Part shown: in pieces, positions 32,601 to 39,653 of the stretch | How the letters are laid out: each line of letters starts with the position of its first letter | Position numbering within the stretch: position 1 is the stretch's first letter | Virus record (IMG/VR): IMGVR_UViG_3300020147_000065 | Location: 1-64,000 of that record | DNA from: a virus | Length of the DNA stretch: 64,000 nucleotides | Direction: 5' to 3' (one strand) | The notes under the pieces: model-generated | Databases searched by the model: none | What the model saw: only the letters and a program-made list of their open reading frames with translations | Told to the model about the DNA's origin: nothing | Translations under genes and position numbers: made by a program

Positions 32601-33208
32601 GGTGAAATATCTGAATCAGGTCGGTTGATTCTCTCTTTATTCTTTGTCATCTCTACTGGGTCCCCGTGGATGGCATAAACAATTAGTTTCTTTAGTTCGT
32701 TTATACATTCAGTACAGTAAATCCCACCTAATATAGAAGGTTGTAGCTCTGAATAAGCATTATGTAGTTCTCTACCCCACATCATGACGCGTTTACCACA
32801 TTTGTCACAACATCTACTACGAAAAGTGTTCGCACTGTTACCAACAGGGAATTGTTTGTTGAATGCCCGTCTTACTTTCTCCATCTCAACAGCTTCTCGA
32901 TGGATTGTTTCACAATTAAAAGCTTCTGTTTCGCTATCGTATTGCTGATTACATTCACCACATTCCCACTTCTCTATTTTCTTCGGCATTATCCTTCTAC
33001 CTTTCGATTCATAGCATTTTATCTCACAATTGACAGCATCTTCACAGAGATCGTAACTACTACCACAAATGTGACACAGATACTTTTCAATGGGAGGATA
33101 GCTTGGTCGCTTATGTTCAGGCCAAGTATTAACTCTATCTACCGTTCTGGCTACAAATAGCCAGAACTGTCGGTTTTCTTCTGTGGATAGATTCATTCCG
33201 AATTTCAT
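32597..33208 (-). CDS. Multi-zinc-finger protein
   Basis: 203 residues from ATG 33208, which overlaps the upstream stop (ATGA). Four Cys clusters: CHICGSSYDLC, CGECNQQY, CCDKCGKR and YCTECINEL; the last pair resembles the phage's small zinc-ribbon family. Probably a nucleic-acid-binding or scaffold protein. A 10-bp hairpin lies 41 nt after the start. Confidence 0.55.
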   Translation of the reverse strand: MKFGMNLSTEENRQFWLFVARTVDRVNTWPEHKRPSYPPIEKYLCHICGSSYDLCEDAVNCEIKCYESKGRRIMPKKIEKWECGECNQQYDSETEAFNCETIHREAVEMEKVRRAFNKQFPVGNSANTFRSRCCDKCGKRVMMWGRELHNAYSELQPSILGGIYCTECINELKKLIVYAIHGDPVEMTKNKERINRPDSDISP

Positions 33209-33927
33209 ACGTAACCTCTGGCCAGAATTTCGGCCCACCTATCGAGATAAGCGTCAGCATATAAGTCGGGATAAATACTATAAGCACCCAGCGCGGGGAA
33301 GTCGTTTACTTCGATAAGAACTGTGTTAGTTCTTAGCTTGGTCTGGATTACACCCACATCAAGTCCGTAAGCAATAGGTGAATCTTTATAAGCCGCCATC
33401 ATATCACGTATGATTTTCCAGTTTGGTGTTGCTTCTGGATTACCTTTGTAGAAAGAGAAGCCGATTGCATCATTATTATGTACAAATACTCTGTACTCGG
33501 CATCAAAATGAACCACATCTGATTTCCAGACCATACTATCTATAAATTCATTTCGTAGTGCTGGTGAAAAGTATCTGTTTTCTTTGGCTTCGAATTGCTT
33601 CGTGACAACAGGTTTAATGAAGCATTTTTCTTCTGGTTTTATATCCCTTAATTTTACCTGCTTTATATTACGGGCAAACCACGGGTGCAAAGACTCTGGA
33701 TAATCCAGATAATTGAGTTTGATTTCGCTGTTGCGAAGATAACGATGCACGAAAGCAACACTGCCCGTTGCTACTTCATCAGGGAGAAGACCAAAATGAC
33801 CATCAGAGCTACGTCTCAACTGTGGAATAAAAGCGGTTTCGTTGCTCGCCATTCCGTTCATCAAAACGACGGCTTCTGGAAGCTTGGGAAGTTGATCGTT
33901 AAAACTTTCGATTAGCAGGGTAATCAT
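33205..33927 (-). CDS. ATP-grasp domain protein
   Basis: 240 residues from ATG 33927 (TTGGAG upstream). CFIKPVVTK..F, FDAEYRVFVHNNDAIG, and C-terminal LIEVNDFPALGAYSI follow the ATP-grasp layout: an ATP-binding Lys, an E/R core and the Mg-binding ExN motif. Such enzymes ligate a carboxylate to an amine or thiol. The substrate is unknown. Confidence 0.7.
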   Translation of the reverse strand: MITLLIESFNDQLPKLPEAVVLMNGMASNETAFIPQLRRSSDGHFGLLPDEVATGSVAFVHRYLRNSEIKLNYLDYPESLHPWFARNIKQVKLRDIKPEEKCFIKPVVTKQFEAKENRYFSPALRNEFIDSMVWKSDVVHFDAEYRVFVHNNDAIGFSFYKGNPEATPNWKIIRDMMAAYKDSPIAYGLDVGVIQTKLRTNTVLIEVNDFPALGAYSIYPDLYADAYLDRWAEILARGYV

Positions 33928-34163
33928 TGATTTCTCCAATCATCATTATCTTTTTCTTTGACTTCCTCAACGCGAAGCATCAACATCGCATAAGCTGTTT
34001 TCGCCTGAGAAGCTGCACACATAGCCGATAATGCATTAGCTTCTACCACTGTAATTAAACCAGTCTTGGAGTATTCTGTAGTGAGTTGAGCTACAGCGTC
34101 ATCCATGACTTTAGCTTGACGTAGTGCTTCTACTGTTTCAGGTCTAAATTCTTGTAACGGCAT
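33924..34163 (-). CDS. Hypothetical helical protein
   Basis: 79 residues, Ala-rich, all helical by composition. Overlaps both neighbours by 1-4 nt. Function unknown. Confidence 0.55.
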   Translation of the reverse strand: MPLQEFRPETVEALRQAKVMDDAVAQLTTEYSKTGLITVVEANALSAMCAASQAKTAYAMLMLRVEEVKEKDNDDWRNQ

Positions 34164-34516
34164 TATTTTTCCTTTACCAGTTCTCCATTGACGAATTTAC
34201 CAATTCTCTCTCCGTATTCATATGCGATGTCGTCATCGTCAACGGATACCCAGCCTTTATTTTTGGTACTAATCCACTCGTAAGCAATACCTTTAATATA
34301 CTCATCATCTGGAAGCCGTTTGGAACCCTCAATCATTTTGTCATGAGCAAGAGCCATAGCAAAACAACCAGCTAAAGAATTATCCCATGTGTATTTAGTT
34401 GTCATGTATGCACCCGTGGGTAGCACACATCGTACAATCATGGTCGGTTCTTTCACAGTTTTAGCATACCAACGTAAAAGAAAAGACCCCCAGAGGTCAA
34501 GTAATTTTCTTCGCAT
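34163..34516 (-). CDS. Hypothetical protein, leaderless
   Basis: 117 residues from ATG 34516. An in-frame start at 34564 would lie upstream of the promoter, so the downstream ATG, 6 nt after the -10 box, is preferred. Aromatic N-terminal helix (LWGSFLLRWYAK). Function unknown. Confidence 0.6.
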   Translation of the reverse strand: MRRKLLDLWGSFLLRWYAKTVKEPTMIVRCVLPTGAYMTTKYTWDNSLAGCFAMALAHDKMIEGSKRLPDDEYIKGIAYEWISTKNKGWVSVDDDDIAYEYGERIGKFVNGELVKEK

Positions 34517-34522
34517 AAGAAG

Positions 34523-34551
34523 ATTATACCAGTTCTGAGGGTCTGCGTCAA
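34523..34551 (-). promoter_or_regulatory. Minus-strand promoter
   Basis: On the minus strand TTGACG, 17-bp spacer, TATAAT, preceded by TGG (extended -10-like). The ATG is 6 nt after the -10 box, so the mRNA is leaderless. Confidence 0.8.
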
Positions 34552-34554
34552 GGG

Positions 34555-34764
34555 TCAGAGCCAATCGTTATCGTCGTCGAGGAAGTCATTCTTTACGGGT
34601 GAAGGAATAGAGGGAATTTCCTGAGTCTTCTTCTCTCTTTCCCTGATAGCCGCAGCAGAGAAATCATCGTCTGTCAATATGAGAAGAGGAATATCATCTA
34701 ATGATGACGGAAAAGTGTGTTTGACCCCTGGTTTGCACATAATCACAATCGAGGAGTCCGTCAT
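34555..34764 (-). CDS. Hypothetical protein with acidic C-terminal tip
   Basis: 69 residues from ATG 34764; ATGs at 34794 and 34893 are possible but would overlap the endonuclease gene by 101-200 nt. It ends FLDDDNDWL, an acidic tip plus aromatic residue like the partner-binding tail of single-strand-binding proteins. Function unknown. Confidence 0.5.
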   Translation of the reverse strand: MTDSSIVIMCKPGVKHTFPSSLDDIPLLILTDDDFSAAAIREREKKTQEIPSIPSPVKNDFLDDDNDWL

Positions 34765-35269
34765 TTTGATTCCCCATACTCCCTCCCGATTCATTATCGA
34801 ATTGGAGTATTTCAGTTTCACTTCGGCTATCTGACGATTGTAAGGAGTCGCGCAGATAGTTGGCTGCTTTACGGAGTCTTGTGGAGTTGTCATAAAAATT
34901 CCCTATTCCCAAATTACAACTTGAACATAGTAAACCGCGTACCTTACCTGTACTATGGTCATGGTCTACACATAGCTGCTTTTCGTGTTTTTGTGGTTTA
35001 AATCCACAGATGGCACAGGAATTATCCTGTGCCTCTAATAATTGTGTATATTCTTCTTCTGTAATTTGACATAGTGGTTCTCCAGGCTTTGTGCGAGAAC
35101 GTATTCGTCTATTAATTATTCTTATGCGGCTTTTGAGTATCTTGTTGCGCTCTCTTGCCTTATCTTCTTTACATTTCTTACAATATGTGTCGTAACCATC
35201 TGAGCTACTATTAGATTTATGGCACGTTAATGGTGTCTTTTCAATGTCGCAAATAGGACAATTAGGCAT
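34694..35269 (-). CDS. Endonuclease VII-like HNH endonuclease
   Basis: 191 residues. N-terminal CPICDIEK and YCKKCKEDKARERN zinc motifs, then the endonuclease VII core: NSCAICGFKPQ, CVDHDHSTGKVRGLLC and SCNLGIGNF. Phage enzymes of this type are Holliday-junction resolvases or free-standing homing nucleases. The last 50 residues overlap the next gene in another frame and look poorly conserved, suggesting run-on after insertion. Confidence 0.85.
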   Translation of the reverse strand: MPNCPICDIEKTPLTCHKSNSSSDGYDTYCKKCKEDKARERNKILKSRIRIINRRIRSRTKPGEPLCQITEEEYTQLLEAQDNSCAICGFKPQKHEKQLCVDHDHSTGKVRGLLCSSCNLGIGNFYDNSTRLRKAANYLRDSLQSSDSRSETEILQFDNESGGSMGNQNDGLLDCDYVQTRGQTHFSVIIR

Positions 35270-35326
35270 TGGGTGTCTCCTAAGACTGGTACTCTAAGGA
35301 GACACCCGCGACCACAAAGGTTCCAC

Positions 35327-35422
35327 TTAACTAATCATACTGGCATAAGGGTAGCGTTTAAAAGCGTTGGATAAAACCCTTCTGCGTTGCCAATTATACG
35401 CAATTCGCTTCAATATAGCCAT
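35327..35422 (-). CDS. 31-residue basic protein
   Basis: Strong GGGAGGT before the ATG. MAILKRIAYNWQRRRVLSNA is strongly basic and helical. Its ribosome site lies in the loop of a 9-bp inverted repeat (CATAACTAC, GTAGTTATG), which could control translation. Confidence 0.45.
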   Translation of the reverse strand: MAILKRIAYNWQRRRVLSNAFKRYPYASMIS

Positions 35423-35489
35423 AACTACCTCCCTTTTATGGCGATGTAGTTATGACGATTAATGTGTTTTTACGTGTTGTTTATTTCTT

Positions 35490-35518
35490 ATCTAACTTAT
35501 GTTATGTATAGTTGTCAA
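35490..35518 (-). promoter_or_regulatory. Possible minus-strand promoter
   Basis: TTGACA on the minus strand overlaps the stop of the sigma factor gene; at 17 bp the -10 candidate is TTAGAT, a weak match. It would drive the 31-residue protein and the endonuclease VII-like gene. Confidence 0.4.
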
Positions 35519-36033
35519 GAATAAACATATGCGCGTAATTTTCTTTCGACTTTTTCTCTGGCTCTCCATGAACGAGACTTAACTGTTCCAATAGGTACTT
35601 GTAACTTTGCTGCCGTTTCTTCAACATCCAGATTACCTAAGTAACGTGTAACAAGTATCCGTTGTGAAACAGGACTTAGGGTATCTATTACTTCACCGGC
35701 TAAAACTCTTAACTCCGCAGACTCTACAATCTCATGTGGTAAATCATCAGCAACATCAGTACACGCTGCTATGATTTTATCCATATTCTCACGGTAACGT
35801 AGTTTACGTCTGATAAGATCGCAGCAATAATTCCTTGCTACCGCTTTTACCCATTCACGCATCTTAGTTGTTTCTGTTACTGTATGACGGTTCAACCAAC
35901 AACGTAACAACACATCTTGTTCTGCGTCTTCTATGAAAGCAGGTTCATGTTTTAATATATAGCCGAGCATTAAGCGAACCACGGGTCTATAATCTGCGTA
36001 GTACGCTTCCATTTCTGTTAGCGTTTTTTGCAT
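35515..36033 (-). CDS. ECF-type sigma factor
   Basis: 172 residues, normal for group 4 sigma factors. Region 2: FIEDAEQDVLLRCWL and WVKAVARNYCCDLIRRK. Region 4: LSPVSQRILVTRYLGNLDVE followed by ETAAKLQVPIGTVKSRSWRA, the HTH for the -35 element. No region 1 or 3. It should redirect host RNA polymerase to a set of phage or host promoters different from the TTGACA/TATAAT set. No anti-sigma gene is recognised, though the gene immediately upstream (36018) is co-transcribed and overlaps it. Confidence 0.9.
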   Translation of the reverse strand: MQKTLTEMEAYYADYRPVVRLMLGYILKHEPAFIEDAEQDVLLRCWLNRHTVTETTKMREWVKAVARNYCCDLIRRKLRYRENMDKIIAACTDVADDLPHEIVESAELRVLAGEVIDTLSPVSQRILVTRYLGNLDVEETAAKLQVPIGTVKSRSWRAREKVERKLRAYVYS

Positions 36034-36374
36034 ATCACTTCCCCATCTACTGCAAAGTAGACTTCTTTAGTGAGGCGATCCTTGACTCTCTGATTAATTT
36101 CGATGGTATCTTGGGCGTGTTCCGCTGTCATCGAAGCAGCATACAAACGTTCAAATCCCAAGCGAACAAGTTCAGCCACCTGTTGTTCTGTTGCCTTTTC
36201 GGGTTCAGGAGAAGGTACCGGAAAAGATATTGCGGGGAATGGAAGGTCTTCTACATCAACAATATTTTCTTTTGGTAAAGGGGTTTTAAAGAGGAAGTGA
36301 GGGCGACTGACCTTCGAAAGGTCAGTCGCCACTGTTCTCCCCAGCGGTTTAGGAAAAGGGTATCTGCTGGACAT
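36018..36374 (-). CDS. Hypothetical protein upstream of sigma factor
   Basis: 118 residues from ATG 36374 (AGGAG 9 nt upstream). N-terminal half Pro-rich; C-terminal half helical (TEQQVAELVRLGFERLYAAS). Overlaps the sigma gene by 16 nt, so a regulatory partner role is conceivable but unproven. A 13-bp perfect hairpin with a CGA loop (36302-36330) lies 44 nt after the start. Confidence 0.55.
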   Translation of the reverse strand: MSSRYPFPKPLGRTVATDLSKVSRPHFLFKTPLPKENIVDVEDLPFPAISFPVPSPEPEKATEQQVAELVRLGFERLYAASMTAEHAQDTIEINQRVKDRLTKEVYFAVDGEVICKKR

Positions 36375-36594
36375 GAATTGCTGCTCCTGGTTTTGGAGTA
36401 TAACCAATAAGTTCAATAGCTAAATCGCCTTCTTCTGGCATTTTAGCACTGATTAGAATTTCACTTCGATCTGGACGAACTTTCTTGCGTCCAAAGGCCA
36501 TCACGTTTGTGCGAGGAGAGAAGATAACGAATATATCGTCTCCGTTTTCAAGCAAAGCTTTCTCTAAATAAGCTCTGGGGATTGAGACTTGCAT
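36349..36594 (-). CDS. Hypothetical protein
   Basis: 81 residues, beta-rich (DIFVIFSPRTNVMAFGRKKV). Overlaps both neighbours (26 and 47 nt). Function unknown. Confidence 0.5.
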   Translation of the reverse strand: MQVSIPRAYLEKALLENGDDIFVIFSPRTNVMAFGRKKVRPDRSEILISAKMPEEGDLAIELIGYTPKPGAAIHVQQIPFS

Positions 36595-36985
36595 AAGACT
36601 CCTGTGGTATATAGTGGTTGTGGACTTTATTTATATCTTCCACGCAAACCTGTGGTAGCTCAGAAACTACACTAAATAACTGTTCGGATTTACTTAGACG
36701 CTGTGGTACTTCACGATAACTCCAGAAAACGTAGTACTCGTCATCCACTGCATCTAATTCCATCCACCAACCGTCACCTACAACAACAAGGTCACAAGCT
36801 GGACCGGTGTAATTTGGGACGTAAGCTGTCTGAGGCAGCTTCATAAATTCATCCCAAGTCACACTAAACTTACCGTCTTTAGAGCCAATCCATTCAATAT
36901 CCTCTGGATTTTTGCAATTGGCGGCTAAATTATATTCGATTTCCTCAACCATATTTATGGTCGGTATTGATTTTTGGTCATTCAT
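36548..36985 (-). CDS. Hypothetical protein
   Basis: 145 residues, acidic, aromatic (GDGWWMELDAVDDEYYVFWS). First gene of the sigma-factor operon; a consensus promoter lies 19 nt upstream. The beta strand pattern suggests a small phage domain of unknown role. Confidence 0.55.
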   Translation of the reverse strand: MNDQKSIPTINMVEEIEYNLAANCKNPEDIEWIGSKDGKFSVTWDEFMKLPQTAYVPNYTGPACDLVVVGDGWWMELDAVDDEYYVFWSYREVPQRLSKSEQLFSVVSELPQVCVEDINKVHNHYIPQESYASLNPQSLFRESFA

Positions 36986-37003
36986 TTTTCATCACCAAGC
37001 TAA

Positions 37004-37032
37004 ATTATAGCAGATTCCAGCTATGTCGTCAA
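37004..37032 (-). promoter_or_regulatory. Promoter of the sigma-factor operon
   Basis: TTGACG, 17-bp spacer, TATAAT on the minus strand. The sigma factor is thus transcribed from a housekeeping-type promoter, as expected for an early regulator. Confidence 0.85.
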
Positions 37033-37085
37033 GTCCTGACAAACCTGAGAATGAGTTATGCGTATGAAGATGAGGAGGAAGCACC

Positions 37086-37307
37086 ATGATTATCAAAATT
37101 GATGGCAAACTTGTTTGTGGAATTTGCTTCATGGATGCTGAATTGGTGGAAAGCGGGTGTGGGCGATCCGACTGCCCTTACCGAGATGGTGCAAACGATG
37201 AAGTGTGTCATTTATGCGGGAAACCCATGAAAGAACACAACGATGTTGCTTGTCGGGAAGAGGTAAGGGAGGATAGAAATGGAGAACAATACTACGGGGT
37301 TAATTAG
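37086..37307 (+). CDS. Cysteine-rich zinc-binding protein
   Basis: 73 residues; GGAGG upstream. Eight Cys in three groups (CGICF; SGCGRSDCPY; CHLCGKP..ACR), suggesting two zinc sites. Overlaps the protease gene by 29 nt and is probably co-translated with it. Confidence 0.6.
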   Translation: MIIKIDGKLVCGICFMDAELVESGCGRSDCPYRDGANDEVCHLCGKPMKEHNDVACREEVREDRNGEQYYGVN

Positions 37308-38052
37308 TCGCGGTTTAGGCCGACGTGTTCCTCCCGATTGGGAACACGTAAATAATTTTCCTCTTCGTGCTTTAGGTCGTAGCACCATTGCTAATGTCGA
37401 ATCAACTTTAATTCTACCTACGTGGGTTGCAGAACACGATCAGGGAAGTGAAGGCGCGTGTGTTGGTTTTGGCACATCTATGATGTTAGCTATAATCAAC
37501 GAGAATCAGTGCCGAAATCAGGGGGCACAGGGTGTAAATATCCGATATAACCCCTGGTGGCTATGGAATCAGGCAAAGATGCGTGATCCCTTCGCTGACA
37601 CCAATCCTGGCGACCACAATGGTACTACCGTTCGTGCAGCCTGTGAAGTGTTGCGCGATCTCGGACACGTACTCTGGAACATCGAGAATCCAACTTGTGT
37701 AGATAACTGCACACCAGACCTCAACTTTGGTGTATCTGCCTTCCGCTGGGCTACATCTGTTGATGAAGTCCGAACCGCTATTGGAACCAACTCACCTCTT
37801 TCTATTGGTGTAAACTGGTATTCAGGATTTGATAGTCCTGAAGAAAAGAATGGTGAAGCCTGGATTACCTCTTTTGGTTATCAGCGTGGTGGACACTGTG
37901 TTTGTGTCTATGCTGCCTCAGATAAGAGACAGGCTATTGGTTTTGTTAACTCATGGGGTAGAAACTACCCACGGTTGACATGGGTTAGCTATGCTGACTT
38001 TGATAGGCTAATTAGGGAAGAAGGGGAAATCGCGGTCGTGACAGACCGATGA
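37279..38052 (+). CDS. Papain-like (C1-family) cysteine protease
   Basis: 257 residues, the size of a mature papain domain plus a short N-terminal extension. The active site is complete: oxyanion Gln55 and Cys61 in DQGSEGACVGFG, His206 in RGGHCVCVY, Asn224 in FVNSWG. No signal peptide or long inhibitory propeptide is seen, so it should act in the cytoplasm or in the virion. Targets could be host defence proteins or phage structural precursors. It lies alone with the zinc protein between two minus-strand blocks. A 9-bp hairpin lies 44 nt after the start. Confidence 0.85.
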   Translation: MENNTTGLISRGLGRRVPPDWEHVNNFPLRALGRSTIANVESTLILPTWVAEHDQGSEGACVGFGTSMMLAIINENQCRNQGAQGVNIRYNPWWLWNQAKMRDPFADTNPGDHNGTTVRAACEVLRDLGHVLWNIENPTCVDNCTPDLNFGVSAFRWATSVDEVRTAIGTNSPLSIGVNWYSGFDSPEEKNGEAWITSFGYQRGGHCVCVYAASDKRQAIGFVNSWGRNYPRLTWVSYADFDRLIREEGEIAVVTDR

Positions 38053-38078
38053 TCGGTAATTATTGCAACTTGTAAAGT

Positions 38079-38112
38079 AAACCTCCGTCAGATAAAGACG
38101 GAGGTTTCTTTT
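38079..38112 (+). terminator. Intrinsic terminator overlapping a ribosome binding site
   Basis: Arms AAACCTCCGTC and GACGGAGGTTT around AGATAAA, then CTTTT. The 3' arm contains GGAGG, the only Shine-Dalgarno candidate for the HNH gene at 38113. Confidence 0.85.
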
Positions 38113-38871
38113 ATGAAAAAGAAATGCACACGATGTGGTATCGAAAAACACGAAGACGAGTTCAGGAAAGCGAAGGGTTATAAGAATGGAATTTACAGTC
38201 AATGTAAACTCTGCGAAAAGGAAAAATTAGAAGAATGGCGAAAAGCCAATCCTGATAAGTTCAAAGCACAACAAAAAAGAACAGACCGAAATAAAAACAA
38301 TGAGAAGGCTGCGCGTTATCGAGAAACACATAGAGAGAAGGTAAACGAAGCCGCCAAAGAGCGACGTAAGGAAAATTCAGGAAAAGAAAAGCCTGAAATC
38401 AAAGAGTTAAAATGCACTTCCTGTGGTCACACTAAAGAAGCATCAAAACATTTCTTTAAGGATAAAAGCACAGCAACAGGGTATAAGTTCATTTGTAAAG
38501 ATTGCTACAAAGACACTGACTATTATAAGAACCGCAAGAAAACTAATAATCGAACTCCGGCTTCTCGTGAATCAAAGAATAAATGGAAGAAAAGAAATCC
38601 TGAGAAGGTTAGACAGGATACCAGAGACAGACGTTTATTCCGTAGGGTCGGTAGAGATAAAGAGGCATTAGAATATGCTAAAGTACTACGTAATGATCCT
38701 TGTTCCTATTGTGGTAAACCTGGGCCGTCCACGGTGGATCATATAATCCCAGTATCTAAAGGTGGAACAAATGATATTTCCAATTTGACTGCTGCTTGTG
38801 CTGACTGCAATTCATTAAAACACAATAAGGACGTGTTAACTTTCATGTTACAAAGAGTAACTGATAGATAA
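38113..38871 (+). CDS. HNH endonuclease
   Basis: 252 residues. N-terminal CTRCG..KLCEKEK and central CTSCG..CKDCYKD zinc-knuckle segments; C-terminal HNH core CSYCGKPG, VDHIIPVSKGGTNDISNL, ACADCNSLK. Very Lys-rich, like free-standing phage HNH genes. Its ribosome site is inside the preceding terminator, so expression is expected to be low unless read-through occurs. Confidence 0.9.
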   Translation: MKKKCTRCGIEKHEDEFRKAKGYKNGIYSQCKLCEKEKLEEWRKANPDKFKAQQKRTDRNKNNEKAARYRETHREKVNEAAKERRKENSGKEKPEIKELKCTSCGHTKEASKHFFKDKSTATGYKFICKDCYKDTDYYKNRKKTNNRTPASRESKNKWKKRNPEKVRQDTRDRRLFRRVGRDKEALEYAKVLRNDPCSYCGKPGPSTVDHIIPVSKGGTNDISNLTAACADCNSLKHNKDVLTFMLQRVTDR

Positions 38872-38873
38872 GG

Positions 38874-38902
38874 AAAAGGGAAGCTTTTAAAGCTTCCCTT
38901 TT
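38874..38902. terminator. Bidirectional terminator
   Basis: Near-perfect palindrome: AAAAGGGAAGCTTT, one T, AAAGCTTCCCTTTT. It separates convergent genes. Confidence 0.9.
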
Positions 38903-38903
38903 C

Positions 38904-39125
38904 TCATTCCTTACCATGTTTTTTAAAGTATTCCCGTTTCTTAACAGAAATCCGAGCCTCGATTTGATCAGCCACAGTATCTCTTCCTCGTTCACGAAAT
39001 GCATCAGCCAATCTCTGAGCAAGCAATAAGACGGAATCCGGTTCGGTCGAATTAACGGCAAGGTCAACCCATTGTACTAAACCGTTTTCTAATTGTTCTG
39101 TTGTATAAGGTTTTGGATCAGCCAT
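38904..39125 (-). CDS. Hypothetical helical protein
   Basis: 73 residues, helical and charged. Starts 8 nt inside the upstream gene. Function unknown. Confidence 0.55.
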   Translation of the reverse strand: MADPKPYTTEQLENGLVQWVDLAVNSTEPDSVLLLAQRLADAFRERGRDTVADQIEARISVKKREYFKKHGKE

Positions 39126-39321
39126 TATTATCCTCGTGTTTTTGCCAAGACAGATAAATCAAATCATGAATCTTTGCAGCCATAATCTCAGCATCCCCAA
39201 GAGTAACACTACTTGGGAGATTCACCCAAAGGAAATTGTTAATTTGTTCTTTTAAATCCTCTGGTATTTCCTCTGGTAATAATGTAAATCCAACTTGTGG
39301 AAATGTGTTTTCTTCAACCAT
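39118..39321 (-). CDS. Hypothetical protein
   Basis: 67 residues from ATG 39321; AAGGAGG lies 5 nt upstream (an ATG at 39324 is too close to it). Soluble, acidic. It overlaps the end of the frameshifted reading frame of the upstream gene. Confidence 0.55.
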   Translation of the reverse strand: MVEENTFPQVGFTLLPEEIPEDLKEQINNFLWVNLPSSVTLGDAEIMAAKIHDLIYLSWQKHEDNNG

Positions 39322-39651
39322 CATATCCTCCTTCAATCTCAACTTCTCTGGTGCCATATGATATAAAAGGTTTCATACCTTCTTTTCTATCGTATTTCTC
39401 TATCAGGTCATGAACATTTGTACCAAAGAAAATTGTTTCTTTTAAACGAAGAATTCTTTTAAAAAACCAGATTCGTTTTTGCTGTTCGTAATAACGTGTC
39501 GCGTAAGCCTCTCTTGAAAAGCATCAAGATAAACATCATAGTGATTACCAGTCAGCCTGTATAAGGCGCAAGCCACGGGGCACGATTGTGCTGATTTGGG
39601 GCGACCTTTATCAATATCTTCCTGTGTCACGGTTAAACAAAAACTTGACAT
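39314..39651 (-). CDS. Paralogue of the 40490 gene, joined by a -1 frameshift
   Basis: The zero frame (39442-39651) encodes 69 residues and stops. Just before the stop, TTT TTA AAA contains T TTA AAA in phase (39463-39457), a canonical X XXY YYZ slippery heptamer. A -1 slip continues for 47 codons to TGA at 39314, giving 112 residues. The zero frame (EDIDKGRP..CPVACALYRL..YDVYLDAF) matches the N-terminal half of the 40490 product ([27 protein letters not shown]), and the -1 frame (DLIEKYDRKEGM..REVEIE) matches its C-terminal half ([17 protein letters not shown]). It is either programmed frameshifting or a recent frameshift mutation. Confidence 0.6.
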
Positions 39652-39653
39652 AA

